Assembly: GCA_025093555.1 (NCBI GenBank)
Contig: JAIWNF010000051.1
Coordinates: 124,001 to 188,000, forward strand
Length of the DNA: 64,000 nt
DNA from: Circinella umbellata
Lineage: Eukaryota; Mucoromycota; Mucoromycetes; Mucorales; Lichtheimiaceae
Direction: 5' to 3'
Of the stretch, positions 38,234 through 48,799 are shown one piece after another. Each line of letters begins with the position of its first letter. The stretch's first letter is position 1. A model generated the notes under the pieces. That model was not told the DNA's origin. It saw only the letters and a program-made list of their open reading frames with translations, and did no database searches. Both the position numbers and the translations under genes were made by a program.

Positions 38234-39064
38234 TGATAAATATTATGTGGCCATCATGTATAAAATGTACCATAATAAATTATATAAGAGCAAAGATGAT
38301 GTAACGTAATAACATAATACGTATATATATGCGCGACGAAACTCGTTTCCCATTTTGTAAATAAAGCCAATGTAGCATAGTAATAATAATAATAACAATA
38401 ATAAAATGTCCTTTTTCATAATTTTTTTTTCACTTTGCTACTGTATTACCTTTTCTAGTGTTTTGTTATTATGTACAGCATATATAATCAATATAGAATG
38501 AGTTTCTTTTATAATAAAACTTATATTTGTATGGATAACTCGCGCACATACATTACTATATGGTTACATCAAATAAAATCGAGCTTTGCATGTCATACGC
38601 ATACTATACATAAGTGTATTCTTAACTCGATAAAGTATGTGTGTGTATATGTGATTTTAACAATGATAAATTTTATTTTTATGTATACTTAACAATAGAA
38701 CTATTGTGGAACGATCTTTTTCTTAACATCAATAGCACCTGATTTTATATATCTCATTGGAACGAAAAGGCGTTTTCTGTCTGTAGCACAAAGAAACCCG
38801 AATTTTGACGCATAAACGATCTTAGTACACATAAACTTAGGTCGCACATAGACGTTAAGTCGGGAATTTTATTAGCTGAAGCTGTTGCTTAACTTGTAAA
38901 ATGATTGGCGCCAGGTACTTAACGGAACTCGATCCGATTTTTTTATTTTTTAGTGCGACACTAAAAAAACAAAAATTAACCACGCCCAAATTTTTTGACT
39001 GGGGGAGGCAGGGGGAACCTTAGTGAAATATAGTGCCTTTTTTTTATTATTCCAAATAACAATA
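38234..39064. promoter_or_regulatory. Intergenic and TIM8 promoter region
   Basis: About 830 bases. The left half is AT-rich 3' flank with a TAA run near 38380-38404. The right half is more mixed. It contains a perfect 10-base inverted repeat, TTTTTTAGTG (38946-38955) / CACTAAAAAA (38959-38968), about 100 bases before the TIM8 start, which might be a protein-binding dyad or a chance hairpin. Confidence 0.5.
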
Positions 39065-39499
39065 ATGTCAGCCCAAAATCCTCAAATGCAATTCAATGAA
39101 GCAGAGCAACGCGAACTTGCTCAGGTAAAATAAAATTTAATTGTATACTTTAAAAAATATAAATAAATGAAACTAAGACATTGTTTTTTTTTTTAAAAAA
39201 AAAATAGTTCCTCGAAGCCGAGAATGCAAAGGCGCGTATTCAACAAACTGTTCACGCCATGACTGATTCGTGTTGGGTAAATATATATTAATAACTTGAA
39301 TGAGACCAAGAAGGGGAAGAACATTGAAAGTTAATTCGTATAATATATTGTTGGTTTTTAGGACAAATGTATTTTCAAGATCAATAACAGCATGGATCGT
39401 AGTGACGAAAGTTGTTTATCTAACTGTGTCGAGCGTTTCCTTGACAGCAGTTTATTTGTTGTCAAGCGACTTGAAGATTTGCGTAGTGCAGGCATCTAA
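39065..39499 (+). CDS. TIM8: Mitochondrial import chaperone Tim8
   Basis: Small intermembrane-space chaperone that partners Tim13 to escort hydrophobic precursors. Three exons, 39065-39124, 39208-39276 and 39362-39499, all phase 0, give 88 residues. Both twin CX3C motifs are present: C42-WDK-C46 and C61-LSN-C65, 14 residues apart. The Tim8-typical FLEAENAKARIQQTVHAMTD leads into the first motif, and CVERFLDSSLFVVKRL follows the second. The size is normal for the family. The gene is too fragmented to appear as a single open frame, but the exon joins are unambiguous. Confidence 0.94.
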
Positions 39500-39917
39500 A
39501 CAAATCAACATACAAAAAAAAAGAAGAAACAACTGTCAAAACATTGTATCATATAGAGTATTAAAAAAAGATATATTAAAAAGAATAATATAATAATACT
39601 TATAGAACTTTATTTCATTATAACAAAGATAATGAGAATTTCAAGGAAAATAGTTTATCATATATCTTCAGTATTTTGTATGGTATGGGTGCCAAAAGTT
39701 ATCATTCCGATTGGAAGGAGAAAGGGGGGGGGCAGAGTGTATAAAGAAAAGGGGGAGAGGAGAGTTGATTAGAGAAAAAGAGTCATGAGAACATAATAAT
39801 ATAATATGAGACCCAAAGAACCGTTTATTATTTCTTTTCCTTCTTCTTTGCTCTTTCTTCACTTTCTTTTTTTATTTGTAATAAGTTTGCGGCTGTTGTT
39901 TTTTTCGTCGTTATTGA
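39500..39917. other. Intergenic TIM8 - CH-like gene
   Basis: AT-rich 3' flank, then a G-rich and a T-rich run before the next start. A poly-G tract lies at about 39724-39731. No gene is seen. Confidence 0.6.
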
Positions 39918-42249
39918 ATGGCAAGCATGTTGCAACAATCTACTTTGTCCGTTTCTGAAATTCAACAAACTCAATCTAATGCTACAATGACTATTTCTAA
40001 TGATAATGATAATAACAATAGTATCAGAAACAGCGAGTCAGACATGTTGCAACAACGGGCCAACAATAATACAGTAGACATAACTGTCCAGCAGCAGCAA
40101 CAAAAACGACGCATGGATAATAATGTTATTCGAGCTATGAGTCCTGAAGGCCGACGTTACATAAAACCAGTTAACGGCATCCAAACAAAAGGATTCGCAC
40201 GATCAGGTATATATACGCCCGCCTTCTTTCTCCTTCCTTTTTTTTAACACAATGAAATTAACGTGTCTGCTTTTTTCTTTCTTTGTTTATGTATGATAAT
40301 ATATAGCACAACGCCGATCATCTGTGTTGACATTGGGTTCCATCGAAAGATTGCAGCACTTTTATGCTAAACGTGACCTAAAAGTAAACAAGTAAGCATA
40401 TCAAGGAATTATATAAAGAAAACAAGAGAATGTGTGTGAATGAAGCACCAAATAGAAAATATATATACTAATATATGCAAATTTGTTGTTTATTATTTAT
40501 AAATAAATAAAAAGAGGTGGGATTCTAGGATTTAAAAAGAATGACCTTACAACAGCAAAAGCTTTACAACAACAACAAATTGAAGAAGAAGATGATGATG
40601 AAGAAGAAATGATTTTACCTGAAGATCGTCAAGAACCTCCACCCAGTTGGATGCAATTAGATGTTGAAACGGATTTGGATGTCTTGTTAGCTCAATGTTT
40701 TCAAAATGTTCAGGTGATGTTACATAATTGGAGTATGCTTTCGGAATGCTCCGATTCGGATACGTGTTCCGATAACGAAGGAGGAGTAGGAGGAGGAAGA
40801 AAAGGTTCAGCGACTCACATTGCTTCTTTGCTACAATCCGTTACACGCACATTGGATTCCGTCCGAACATATACGCTTCACAGAAATGATTTAAGTGAAC
40901 ATGTCATGAAAAAATTACGTCATGCTGGTATTCAGTTATTGGGTGCAGTCAAGGAACTTGAACTACGCCATCAAAGTGGTGAACTCGGAGATGATGAAGG
41001 TTTTATTCCTTATACCGGGCTACACCCTGAGCGCATGGCTATCATCGATTATTTGATTATTGTGGAAGATTTTGCTTTCAATCCTTCACACCATAATTTT
41101 ATTGATCAACGACAGCAACAACCTGTTGTGTTTGGTTTTGAAATCAATGACTTATTGTCTTCTCGTCGTCAACAACATAATAATATCACTTTTTCTTCTT
41201 CTTCTTCTACTACTACTCTTAATAATGATAACAACAGCAAGAGACATACTTCGTCATCCGATGTTACCAGCTGGTTGGATTCTGCATGTTTTGTTAATGA
41301 TGATATAGGTAAATATATTATAAGAAGGTTTTTTTTTGTTTATATTTTGTGTAATCAGTTTCGTTGTCTAAACTACGGTTTTTAATTTGTGATACGTAGG
41401 ACGTTATCATGCATTGCTATGTGATAACATTCCTGACCAGGTTCTTTCTGACCCCCATTCGGATGAAGATGAGTTTCTTACTCAATTAGCGTAAGTCCTT
41501 ATTTCTATCAGTTTTTTATTTACTTTAAAAAAAAGCTGTATATTATTTAGTTTATGAAATGAGCTGTTAAAAGCGAGGTGAGATTGATAACGTATAATAA
41601 TAACAACATACCATGCTATTATATGATTATAGTGATGGAAGAATTCTTTGTAATGTATATAATAATATTGTGAACCGCTCTCATCGACCCTTTGGTTTAA
41701 TAAACAAAATTCATGAAGATACCAAACGAACTTTCCGAGCTACCGAAAACCTTCGTTTCTTTGCAGCGTAAGTTATTTTATATATCTATCTATATTTGAC
41801 CTCACAAAAAAAAAGTTAAAATGTTGATATTAATAATAAAAATCACCTTATATAATTTATTTCAAAGTGCTTGTAAACTTCGTTTCGATCTCAACTTTTA
41901 TCCATTTGATCCAGTGGAAATAGCACGTAAAACGGAACGGGGACTTTTCATGGTAAATAATAATCAATTATATTGGAATGACAACTATATGTATAACTTG
42001 TTTGGATTTTATTTATTATTAACACACACACTCCCTTTAATATTTTTTTATTAGCTCAAGTTAGCTTTAACTGCATTTTGTAGTTGCGTGATTAATGAAT
42101 TACGTGAAAGTGTAAATACTGTTTCCAAAAAGCGTGCTTCTTATTCTATTTTCCCAACTAGTCCATCCATTATGGAACATGTTGAAAATACACTCTTTTC
42201 TTCTAATGACCATCTTAAAAATGATAATAATAGATATCATTTTTCTTAA
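39918..42249 (+). CDS. Orphan protein with a C-terminal CH-like domain
   Basis: Seven exons, 39918-40206, 40307-40391, 40515-41308, 41400-41490, 41633-41767, 41868-41952 and 42055-42249, give 557 residues. The N-terminus is Gln/Asn-rich and disordered, with SPEGRRYIKPVNGIQTKGF and RRSSVLTLGSIERLQHFY as short conserved-looking patches. The middle has WMQLDVETDLDVLLAQCFQN and a helical region up to GLHPERMAIIDYLI. From about residue 405 the pattern DGRILCNVYNNIVNRS, then ENLRFF, CKLRFDLNFYPFDPVEIARK and GLFMLKLALTAF resembles a calponin-homology fold (typical DGxxLCxLxN and ENIxxFLxAC elements). A cytoskeletal or signalling scaffold is possible, but that is inference; I do not recognise the whole protein. 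Confidence 0.78.
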
Positions 42250-43098
42250 ACAATCATTCTCATATCAAAACCCCTCCCCCCTCTCTCTCCCTTTCCCCTT
42301 TTATATATCTTTTTATTATATATTATCATAACTTATTATATATATTTATGCTTTATTTTCCCTTCTCTCTCATTCTTACATAACCCACATACATAGTTTA
42401 CAATTTTATTTATTTATGATTATCTTTTTTTTTTTTTACTTTCCTTTACCCCTCTATTATTTATATTTCTCATCATACGTAGTATAAAGATAAGATCTTC
42501 TATAGTTAGTTTCTTTATTTCAATATAAACAACAACAACAACAAAATCTACATAATGTGCAAAAAAAAAAATAGGCCATCAATTTTTATTTTTGGATGTT
42601 CGGATCGATATAAAGAACGTTTTGATTAAACTGCTTACAGAATAAACAGCTAGTACCTAGTCTATACAACTTTTGTTATAAAAATATACAATACGTACTG
42701 TGTAGGATATATCCCATTTGCTTTGTTTCTTTCTTATTATTTCTTATGTATCATAATCAGATACATCTTGGTATATAGAAACATCTATGTATAAAAAAAA
42801 TGCATTCAACAAAGTTATAGTACCCTTACTTTAGAAACGAAATATTTATTGATATAGCCAGCTTATTGAAAAATGTTATTTATTCACAAATAGAAATGAC
42901 TCACTTAAATCTTATAATCCATTTGAAAGATGCTGTAGAAAAGTCATCTCTTAACATCACGTGCTCTGCAAAAGCGGAGCTTTTCTTTTTTGATCTTTGC
43001 TCGCGTTTTAAAGTTATATATGCCTGCAACTCAACTCGCATACACACAATCCGTTCTCTCCCAGCTTTTTTATTTTATACCAGTGCAAAACTTCAACA
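42250..43098. other. Intergenic CH-like gene - GTR2
   Basis: About 850 bases, pyrimidine-rich at left. A 78-codon frame at 42866-43102 lacks any domain and ends at the putative GTR2 start; it is taken as promoter/leader DNA. Confidence 0.5.
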
Positions 43099-45235
43099 AT
43101 GAATGTAAAGTTTCGTAATTAAACTTTTCTCTCTCGGGAAAAAAAATAATGATATTAAAAAAAAACTTATTATCTTGTCTTTTTTTATATATATTTTTTA
43201 AACTTAGTACGACTATCCTCATATTAACGATTCCGAGATAACGTAATAAAATATAAAATTCACAGAAAGATTGAGCTAAACATTCAAAAACTCACTCACA
43301 GCTATTCAATTGTTATTTGTTAATAACTAGTGACACTTTGGAAGATACTACAGGATCAGATAAACCACGTATACTCCTCATGGGGTTACAAAGGTATATA
43401 TGTTCAAGCAGTAATAATAATAATAATAATAATAACGTATTTATTGTACCATTATTGTGAACCTATTTCATATTTACATAATATAAAAACAAAACCATAT
43501 ATATATATATATTTTTAGGAGTGGTAAATCAAGTATTCAAAGAGTCGTATTTGGAAAAATGCCACCTAATGATACCCTTTATCTTGAAAGCACAACTAAG
43601 ATTCAAAAAGAAGATATCACGTAAGCAAAAAAAAAAAGTTTTTATATAGTTCATGTTAAGGTAAAAAAGGACAAAAGAAAGAGATAAAAGGATTCTTCTT
43701 CTTATCAAAAGCAACAACATCTTTTATATGATGATTAGTCGATCATTTATCGATTTTCAAATATGGGACTTTCCTGGACAAGTTAACTTTTTTGAGATGA
43801 CTTATGATTCACAAGAAATATTTGGAGCAGTAGGGGCATTGATATTTGTCATTGATGCTCAGGTAATAATATTTTTATACTATGTTATATATATGATATA
43901 ATTATATTCTTGAAATTCATATATACTTTTTATAGGACGATTATAGTGATGCACTGCATCGTTTATTTTTTACAGTAACAAGTGCTTACCGTGTCAATCA
44001 AAATATTAGTTTTGAAGTTTTAATTCATAAAGTGGATGGATTATCTGATGATTATAAGATTGGTAAAGAAAGAAAGAATATATATGTATATCATAGCACA
44101 TCAAGTAATAATACGGTTATATATATATATATATATATATATTAGATACACAACGAGATGTTCAACAACGTATGGGTGATATGTTAGCAGATGCACAAAT
44201 GGAACATATTCATTTATCATATTATTTGACAAGTATTTATGATCATTCTATTTATGAAGCATTCAGTAAAATCATTCAAAAGTTGATCCGAGAATTACCT
44301 ACGTTGGAAAATTTACTCAATGTCTTATGCCAGGTAATATATATTTATATATCAATAAACAACTTGACTGAGTATACTGATTCTGGATCATAATGATTTA
44401 TTTTTGTACTAGAATTCTGGTATTGATAAAGCGTATCTATTTGATACTTTAACCAAAATATATATTGCTACAGATAGTTCACCCGTGGATATGCAATCTT
44501 ATGAGCTATGTAGTGATATGATTGATGTCATTATTGACATTGAATGTATATATGGGTAAAGTTTATATACTATTATTGTAAAAATGAAAAAATTAATAAG
44601 CAGGTCAATAATGAAATTAATTTTCCTTCTTTATCGTTATTTAAAAATAATCAGTGCACAAGTTTCTAGCCCAAATGGCCGATTATCCTTAAGCGATGAA
44701 GAGGATGAATATGGTAACGGTAACGGTGGTGACCATCTTCACGGTGTCAATGGTAACGGAACATCGTTACGAGATCATTATGACACTGATCGTGACGAGG
44801 ATGACGATGGTGACAATCAAAGTCAAGAACAATCATTGAGGAGGACTGATGGTGTAGGTCAAAATGAAGCAGAAGCATCAAGTTTAATCAAATTGGATAA
44901 TGGTGATGTGTTGTATATGCGAGAAGTAAATAGGTATAAAAACAAACTTTTTTTAAAAGAGTGCTATTCGATATATATATCTGTGTGTGAATATACGTGT
45001 GAACCAAGTTTAATCCAAGCACTCATTTTCTCTATCTTATTATAATAGACTATTAGTTTTGATTTGCTTACTGCGGCATGATAATTTTGAAAAACATGGA
45101 TTAATTGATTATAATTTCCAGTGTTTTAAAGAAGCAGTAACTGACGTATTTGACTTTTCACAGAAAAGAAACAATCAACAGCAACAGCAACAACAAATGG
45201 TGAATTTGGCGCAGCAACAAAGTAGTAGCGAATGA
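43099..45235 (+). CDS. GTR2: Rag-type small GTPase Gtr2 (RagC/D orthologue)
   Basis: Half of the Gtr1-Gtr2 heterodimer on the vacuole that signals amino acids to TORC1. Exons: 43302-43393, 43519-43620, 43739-43862, 43936-44062, 44146-44333, 44413-44555, 44655-44933 and 45049-45235, plus a probable 6-base first exon (43099-43104, ATG AAT, donor GTAAAG), for about 415 residues. Motifs: [15 protein letters not shown] (P-loop), [14 protein letters not shown] (switch II), IHKVDGL (guanine specificity) and the RagC signature [17 protein letters not shown], then [17 protein letters not shown]. Exon 7 carries an Asn/Gly/Asp-rich insertion, and the C-terminus is Gln-rich. The body is certain. The tiny first exon is a frame-keeping guess because no ATG lies in exon 2's frame. 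Confidence 0.92.
43411..43434. repeat. (TAA)n tract in GTR2 intron
   Basis: Eight or so TAA units inside the intron between the P-loop exons. A simple microsatellite. Confidence 0.85.
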
Positions 45236-45432
45236 AACTTCTAAATAAAAAAAGAAACTCAAATAATAAAAAAGGATAAGGCATAAACTAGCCTCGTTAT
45301 TTCTTTTTTTTCACTTTCTCTTTCTTCTTTTCTCTTTCTTTCTCACTTTCCGCAGCATCGTTTTTTTTTATTTTGTTTATTTTGTAACTAACAAAAAAAT
45401 AAAAACGTTCATCTATATCAATCAAAGAAAAA

Positions 45433-46382
45433 ATGACTATTACAGATATCCAAAGTCTTCACCAACAGTTGCCTGAACGACTACCAAAAATGGTTGTATT
45501 TGACCTGGATTATACATGTTGGAAAACTTGGTAAATGAAAATTTCATATGAATATATTGATACAAAATCAGTTACTTATGAAAAATTAATAAATATAAAA
45601 ACAGGATCGATTGCACTGCTGGTAAGGAACGATAAAAGAATCACCATGACAACTACTTTCCTTTTTTTTATCATGATTCAAAACATAGTAACTTATTCAC
45701 AACAATAATTTATAGGCCCACCATTTACTTATGATGCAAATGTAAATGTAGTTTATACCAAGTAAGTAGTTGTGAATAATAACTCATTCTTGTCTTTTCT
45801 AGTACCCCATTGAAAAGGAATGCGAGAAAAAAAAAACTGACTCTGCTTGGCTTTTTTCTTTTTGGCATTAGGAAGCAGGAAGATGTACGATTGTTTGAGG
45901 ATCTTTCAACAGTCTTTGCTTTAATCAAATCACTTCCCGATGTAAAGATTGGTATTGCCTCACGTACAGAAACAGACAATTGGTAAGAGCGTTTTTTCTT
46001 ATAAAAAAGAATGTATCCGCAGTAAAAATGATTTTCTGAAATATAAAAAAAATTCAGGGCAATTGCTGCGTTAGAACTATTTCGGATACCAGAAATAGAA
46101 GGGTCTCCAACGATGATGAGTCAAATTGATTATTTTGAAGCTTATCCAGGATCTAAAATCCAACATTTCAAAGAGTTGGAAAAGAAGTCTGGAATTCTTT
46201 GTAAAGATATGGTTTTCTTTGATGATATGCTTTATAACAATAATGTAACAAAGTTGGGTGTATTATTTAACCTTGTGGATAAAAGAAAAGGTGTTACTGT
46301 ACAGAGTCTCATAGCCTCTCTTGTTCAATATGACAAAGAGTCTCGTTATGTTCAAACGAAACTTGACTTTAGTAAACATTAG
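45433..46382 (+). CDS. MDP1: Magnesium-dependent phosphatase of the Mdp1 family (HAD superfamily)
   Basis: Predicted small HAD-type phosphatase acting on protein tyrosine phosphate or fructosamine phosphates. Five exons, 45433-45530, 45605-45621, 45716-45761, 45872-45982 and 46058-46382, give 198 residues. The catalytic DxDxT motif is D24-L-D26-Y-T in MVVFDLDYTCW. The second HAD motif is IGIASRTET, followed by FFDDMLYN with the metal-binding acidic pair. WAIAALELFRIP and YFEAYPGSKIQHF are family-typical. Exon 2 is only 17 bases and exon 3 only 46, but they restore WIDCTAGPPFTYD in frame. Neighbours lie head to tail on both sides. Confidence 0.92.
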
Positions 46383-46635
46383 AAATATATACATAGATAA
46401 TAAAAATTTCCTCTCACAACTTATTACTTGATTGTGTTCTATCTATTCATGTTATAGTATTGATGAGCCCATTATTCATTGAGTCAAAAAATGTGCGGTT
46501 GTGACTGGTTTGAGTCGCAGCCGCCATTTTTCGGTGCTACGCCTTCTAATTTTTTTTATAAAAGTGAAAAGAAAAAAAAAATAGGGTGCATCTCCGTTTA
46601 CATATATAAACTTATAATATATACATATATACAAA
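46383..46635. promoter_or_regulatory. MDP1 - eIF2-alpha intergenic promoter
   Basis: A short spacer. It contains GCCGCCATTTT at 46520-46530, the reverse complement of a YY1-like AAAATGGCGGC core, about 105 bases before the start codon. It then turns TATA-rich (about 46600-46630). Whether a fungal factor uses this motif is unknown. Confidence 0.45.
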
Positions 46636-48118
46636 ATGAGTGAAAAATTTCACTGTCGTATGTACGAAAATGAACTTCCCAAGGTGGATGACGTTGTCAT
46701 GGTAAATGTTCGACAGATTGCCGACATGGGTGCCTATGTTAAATTGGTAAGTTTAGTCACAAAAAAACAATATATGTATATTATCTATATCTATATATGT
46801 ATATAGTTTTTAAACAGACTTGAACAACATTTCTTCCTTCCCAATCCATTCTTATGAATGAATAATACGCTACTTTCTTTTTCTAATGAAATCGATGAAC
46901 TAAATAAATCACGACCTAAAAAAAAAAAAACGAAAAATTAACACTTTATAATTTTACCCGCGTTTATTCTTTTTTTTTTATGATAATAATTAACAGCTTG
47001 AATATGGAGACAGAGAAGGCATGATTCTTCTTTCAGAATTGTCCCGAAGACGTATTCGTTCCGTTCAAAAGTTGATTCGAGTTGGTCGAAATGAAGTTGT
47101 TGTTGTTCTTAGAGTTGACGAAGAAAAGGGTAAAAAAAAAAAGAAACAAAAATACCTTTTTGGATTGAGAGAGAAAAAGAGAGTTAAAAAGAATGTTCAA
47201 TAAAGTAAAATGGTTTAACTAAAAACAAAAATTGGTATAAATGATCATTATTATAGGTTATATCGATTTGTCCAAGCGTCGTGTCACTCCCGAAGATATT
47301 GCTAAATGTGAAGAGCGTTTCAATAAGTCTAAGGCTGTTCATTCTATTCTTCGTCATGTTGCTGAAAAGCACGATATTGCACTCAAGGAACTTTATGAAA
47401 GCATTGGTTGGCCATTATATAAAAAGTTTGGTCATGCATATGATGCTTTCAAACTTGCTATTACGTAAGAAATGGGATAAGAGAGATGGGGGAGGAGAAA
47501 GTAAAAATAAAGAGCTTAAATAACTCATATATATGTATATATTTTAGTGACCCTACACCTATATTCGAGGGTATGGATATCCAACCCGAAATTATGAATG
47601 AATTGGTATCAAATATCAAACGTAGAATGACTCCTCAACCTGTTAAGATTCGTGCACGTAAGTAAAAAAAAAGGAAAGATTGGAAATATTGAGTAATAGT
47701 TATAAAATATAAATTTATCTAATATATTAATTATTAAATAGAATTGGATTTGAGATGTACTGGTATTGATGGTGTGAATGCAATCAAGAAAGCTTTATCA
47801 GCAGGTGAAGCTGAATCTATCGAAACTGTTCCTATCAAGGTAACTTATCTTGCAGCACCATTCTATGTTGTAACTGCTGATGCATTGGATAAAACCACTG
47901 GTTTTGCTATTATGGAAAAAGCAATCAATGCAATCAAAGATACTTTGGAATCACACAAATGGGCTCGATTCAAGGTTGAAAAGGAAGCTAAATTGGTATC
48001 TGAAACGGATGATCGTGATTTCGCTGCTTTGATGGCACAAGCAGAAAAGGAAAATGAATTAGTTAGTGGTGATGAAGATGAAGGTGATGGTGTAGCTGCT
48101 AGTGATGATGACATGTAA
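46636..48118 (+). CDS. SUI2: Translation initiation factor eIF2 alpha subunit
   Basis: Alpha subunit of eIF2, which delivers initiator tRNA to the small ribosomal subunit; its phosphorylation by Gcn2-type kinases lowers translation under starvation. Five exons, 46636-46746, 46997-47129, 47257-47464, 47548-47657 and 47742-48118, give 312 residues. The N-terminal S1 domain spans about residues 14-88. The kinase target loop [14 protein letters not shown] is intact, S53 here corresponding to the classical Ser51. [20 protein letters not shown] and the helical domain [16 protein letters not shown] follow. The C-terminal alpha/beta domain starts near [11 protein letters not shown]. The acidic tail (SGDEDEGDG) is common in fungal forms. 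The 3' flank is CA-rich. Confidence 0.96.
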
Positions 48119-48799
48119 AAGTATTATTTCCCTTTGTTTCTTCTACTTTTTTTTCTCTCTTTCCTAAAAAAAACCACACACACACAAAGCTTCCTCTCTT
48201 CCTCTCTTCACACACACATACACACACATTCACAGACACATTCGCACATACACCAATATTTATATATATTGAACAAAAAAAAAGTATATAATATTATACA
48301 ACAAGATATATACATATAACAGTAATCTTTTTTATATACATATTGATATTATCATTGGTGTGTTTTATTTACTTGTGTTATATTAGAATGATCTGAAACA
48401 AGGGGGGGGGAGAGACACTTCAAACGAAAAATAGAAAGAATATATAGTAAAAATCAAAATACACTGACTACTTTATAATAATTACAAACTGAAATAATTT
48501 GACAGTTTTATATTAGAGAACTTTCATAATTTGGAAATGAGCACGCACACAATAAAATAATTACCTCTTTTGAAATAATTTAGGTTGTACAAACAATGGT
48601 TGCGTTTTATTCCTCCAGCCACAGTAATTAATGCCCTATTATTTTAACAACTATAACTACTCCTCTCACTTAAACACCTCCCCCCCCCAAAACCCACCTA
48701 CACACATTCACTCATATCTTTTCCGCACTTTCTTTTTTTCTTCTTCTTTCATTTATATTATTTTTTTTTATAAAAAATATCAAAGATAAAGAAAAAAAT
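48119..48799. other. Intergenic SUI2 - MAPKK with CA-rich and poly-C runs
   Basis: It contains interrupted CA repeats (about 48175-48253), a poly-G run (about 48402-48410) and a poly-C run (about 48680-48690), then CT-rich leader DNA before the kinase gene. No gene is seen. Confidence 0.6.

Noticed and set aside
42866..43102. 78-codon frame before GTR2
   Set aside because: No recognisable feature, and it overlaps the expected promoter and leader of GTR2.
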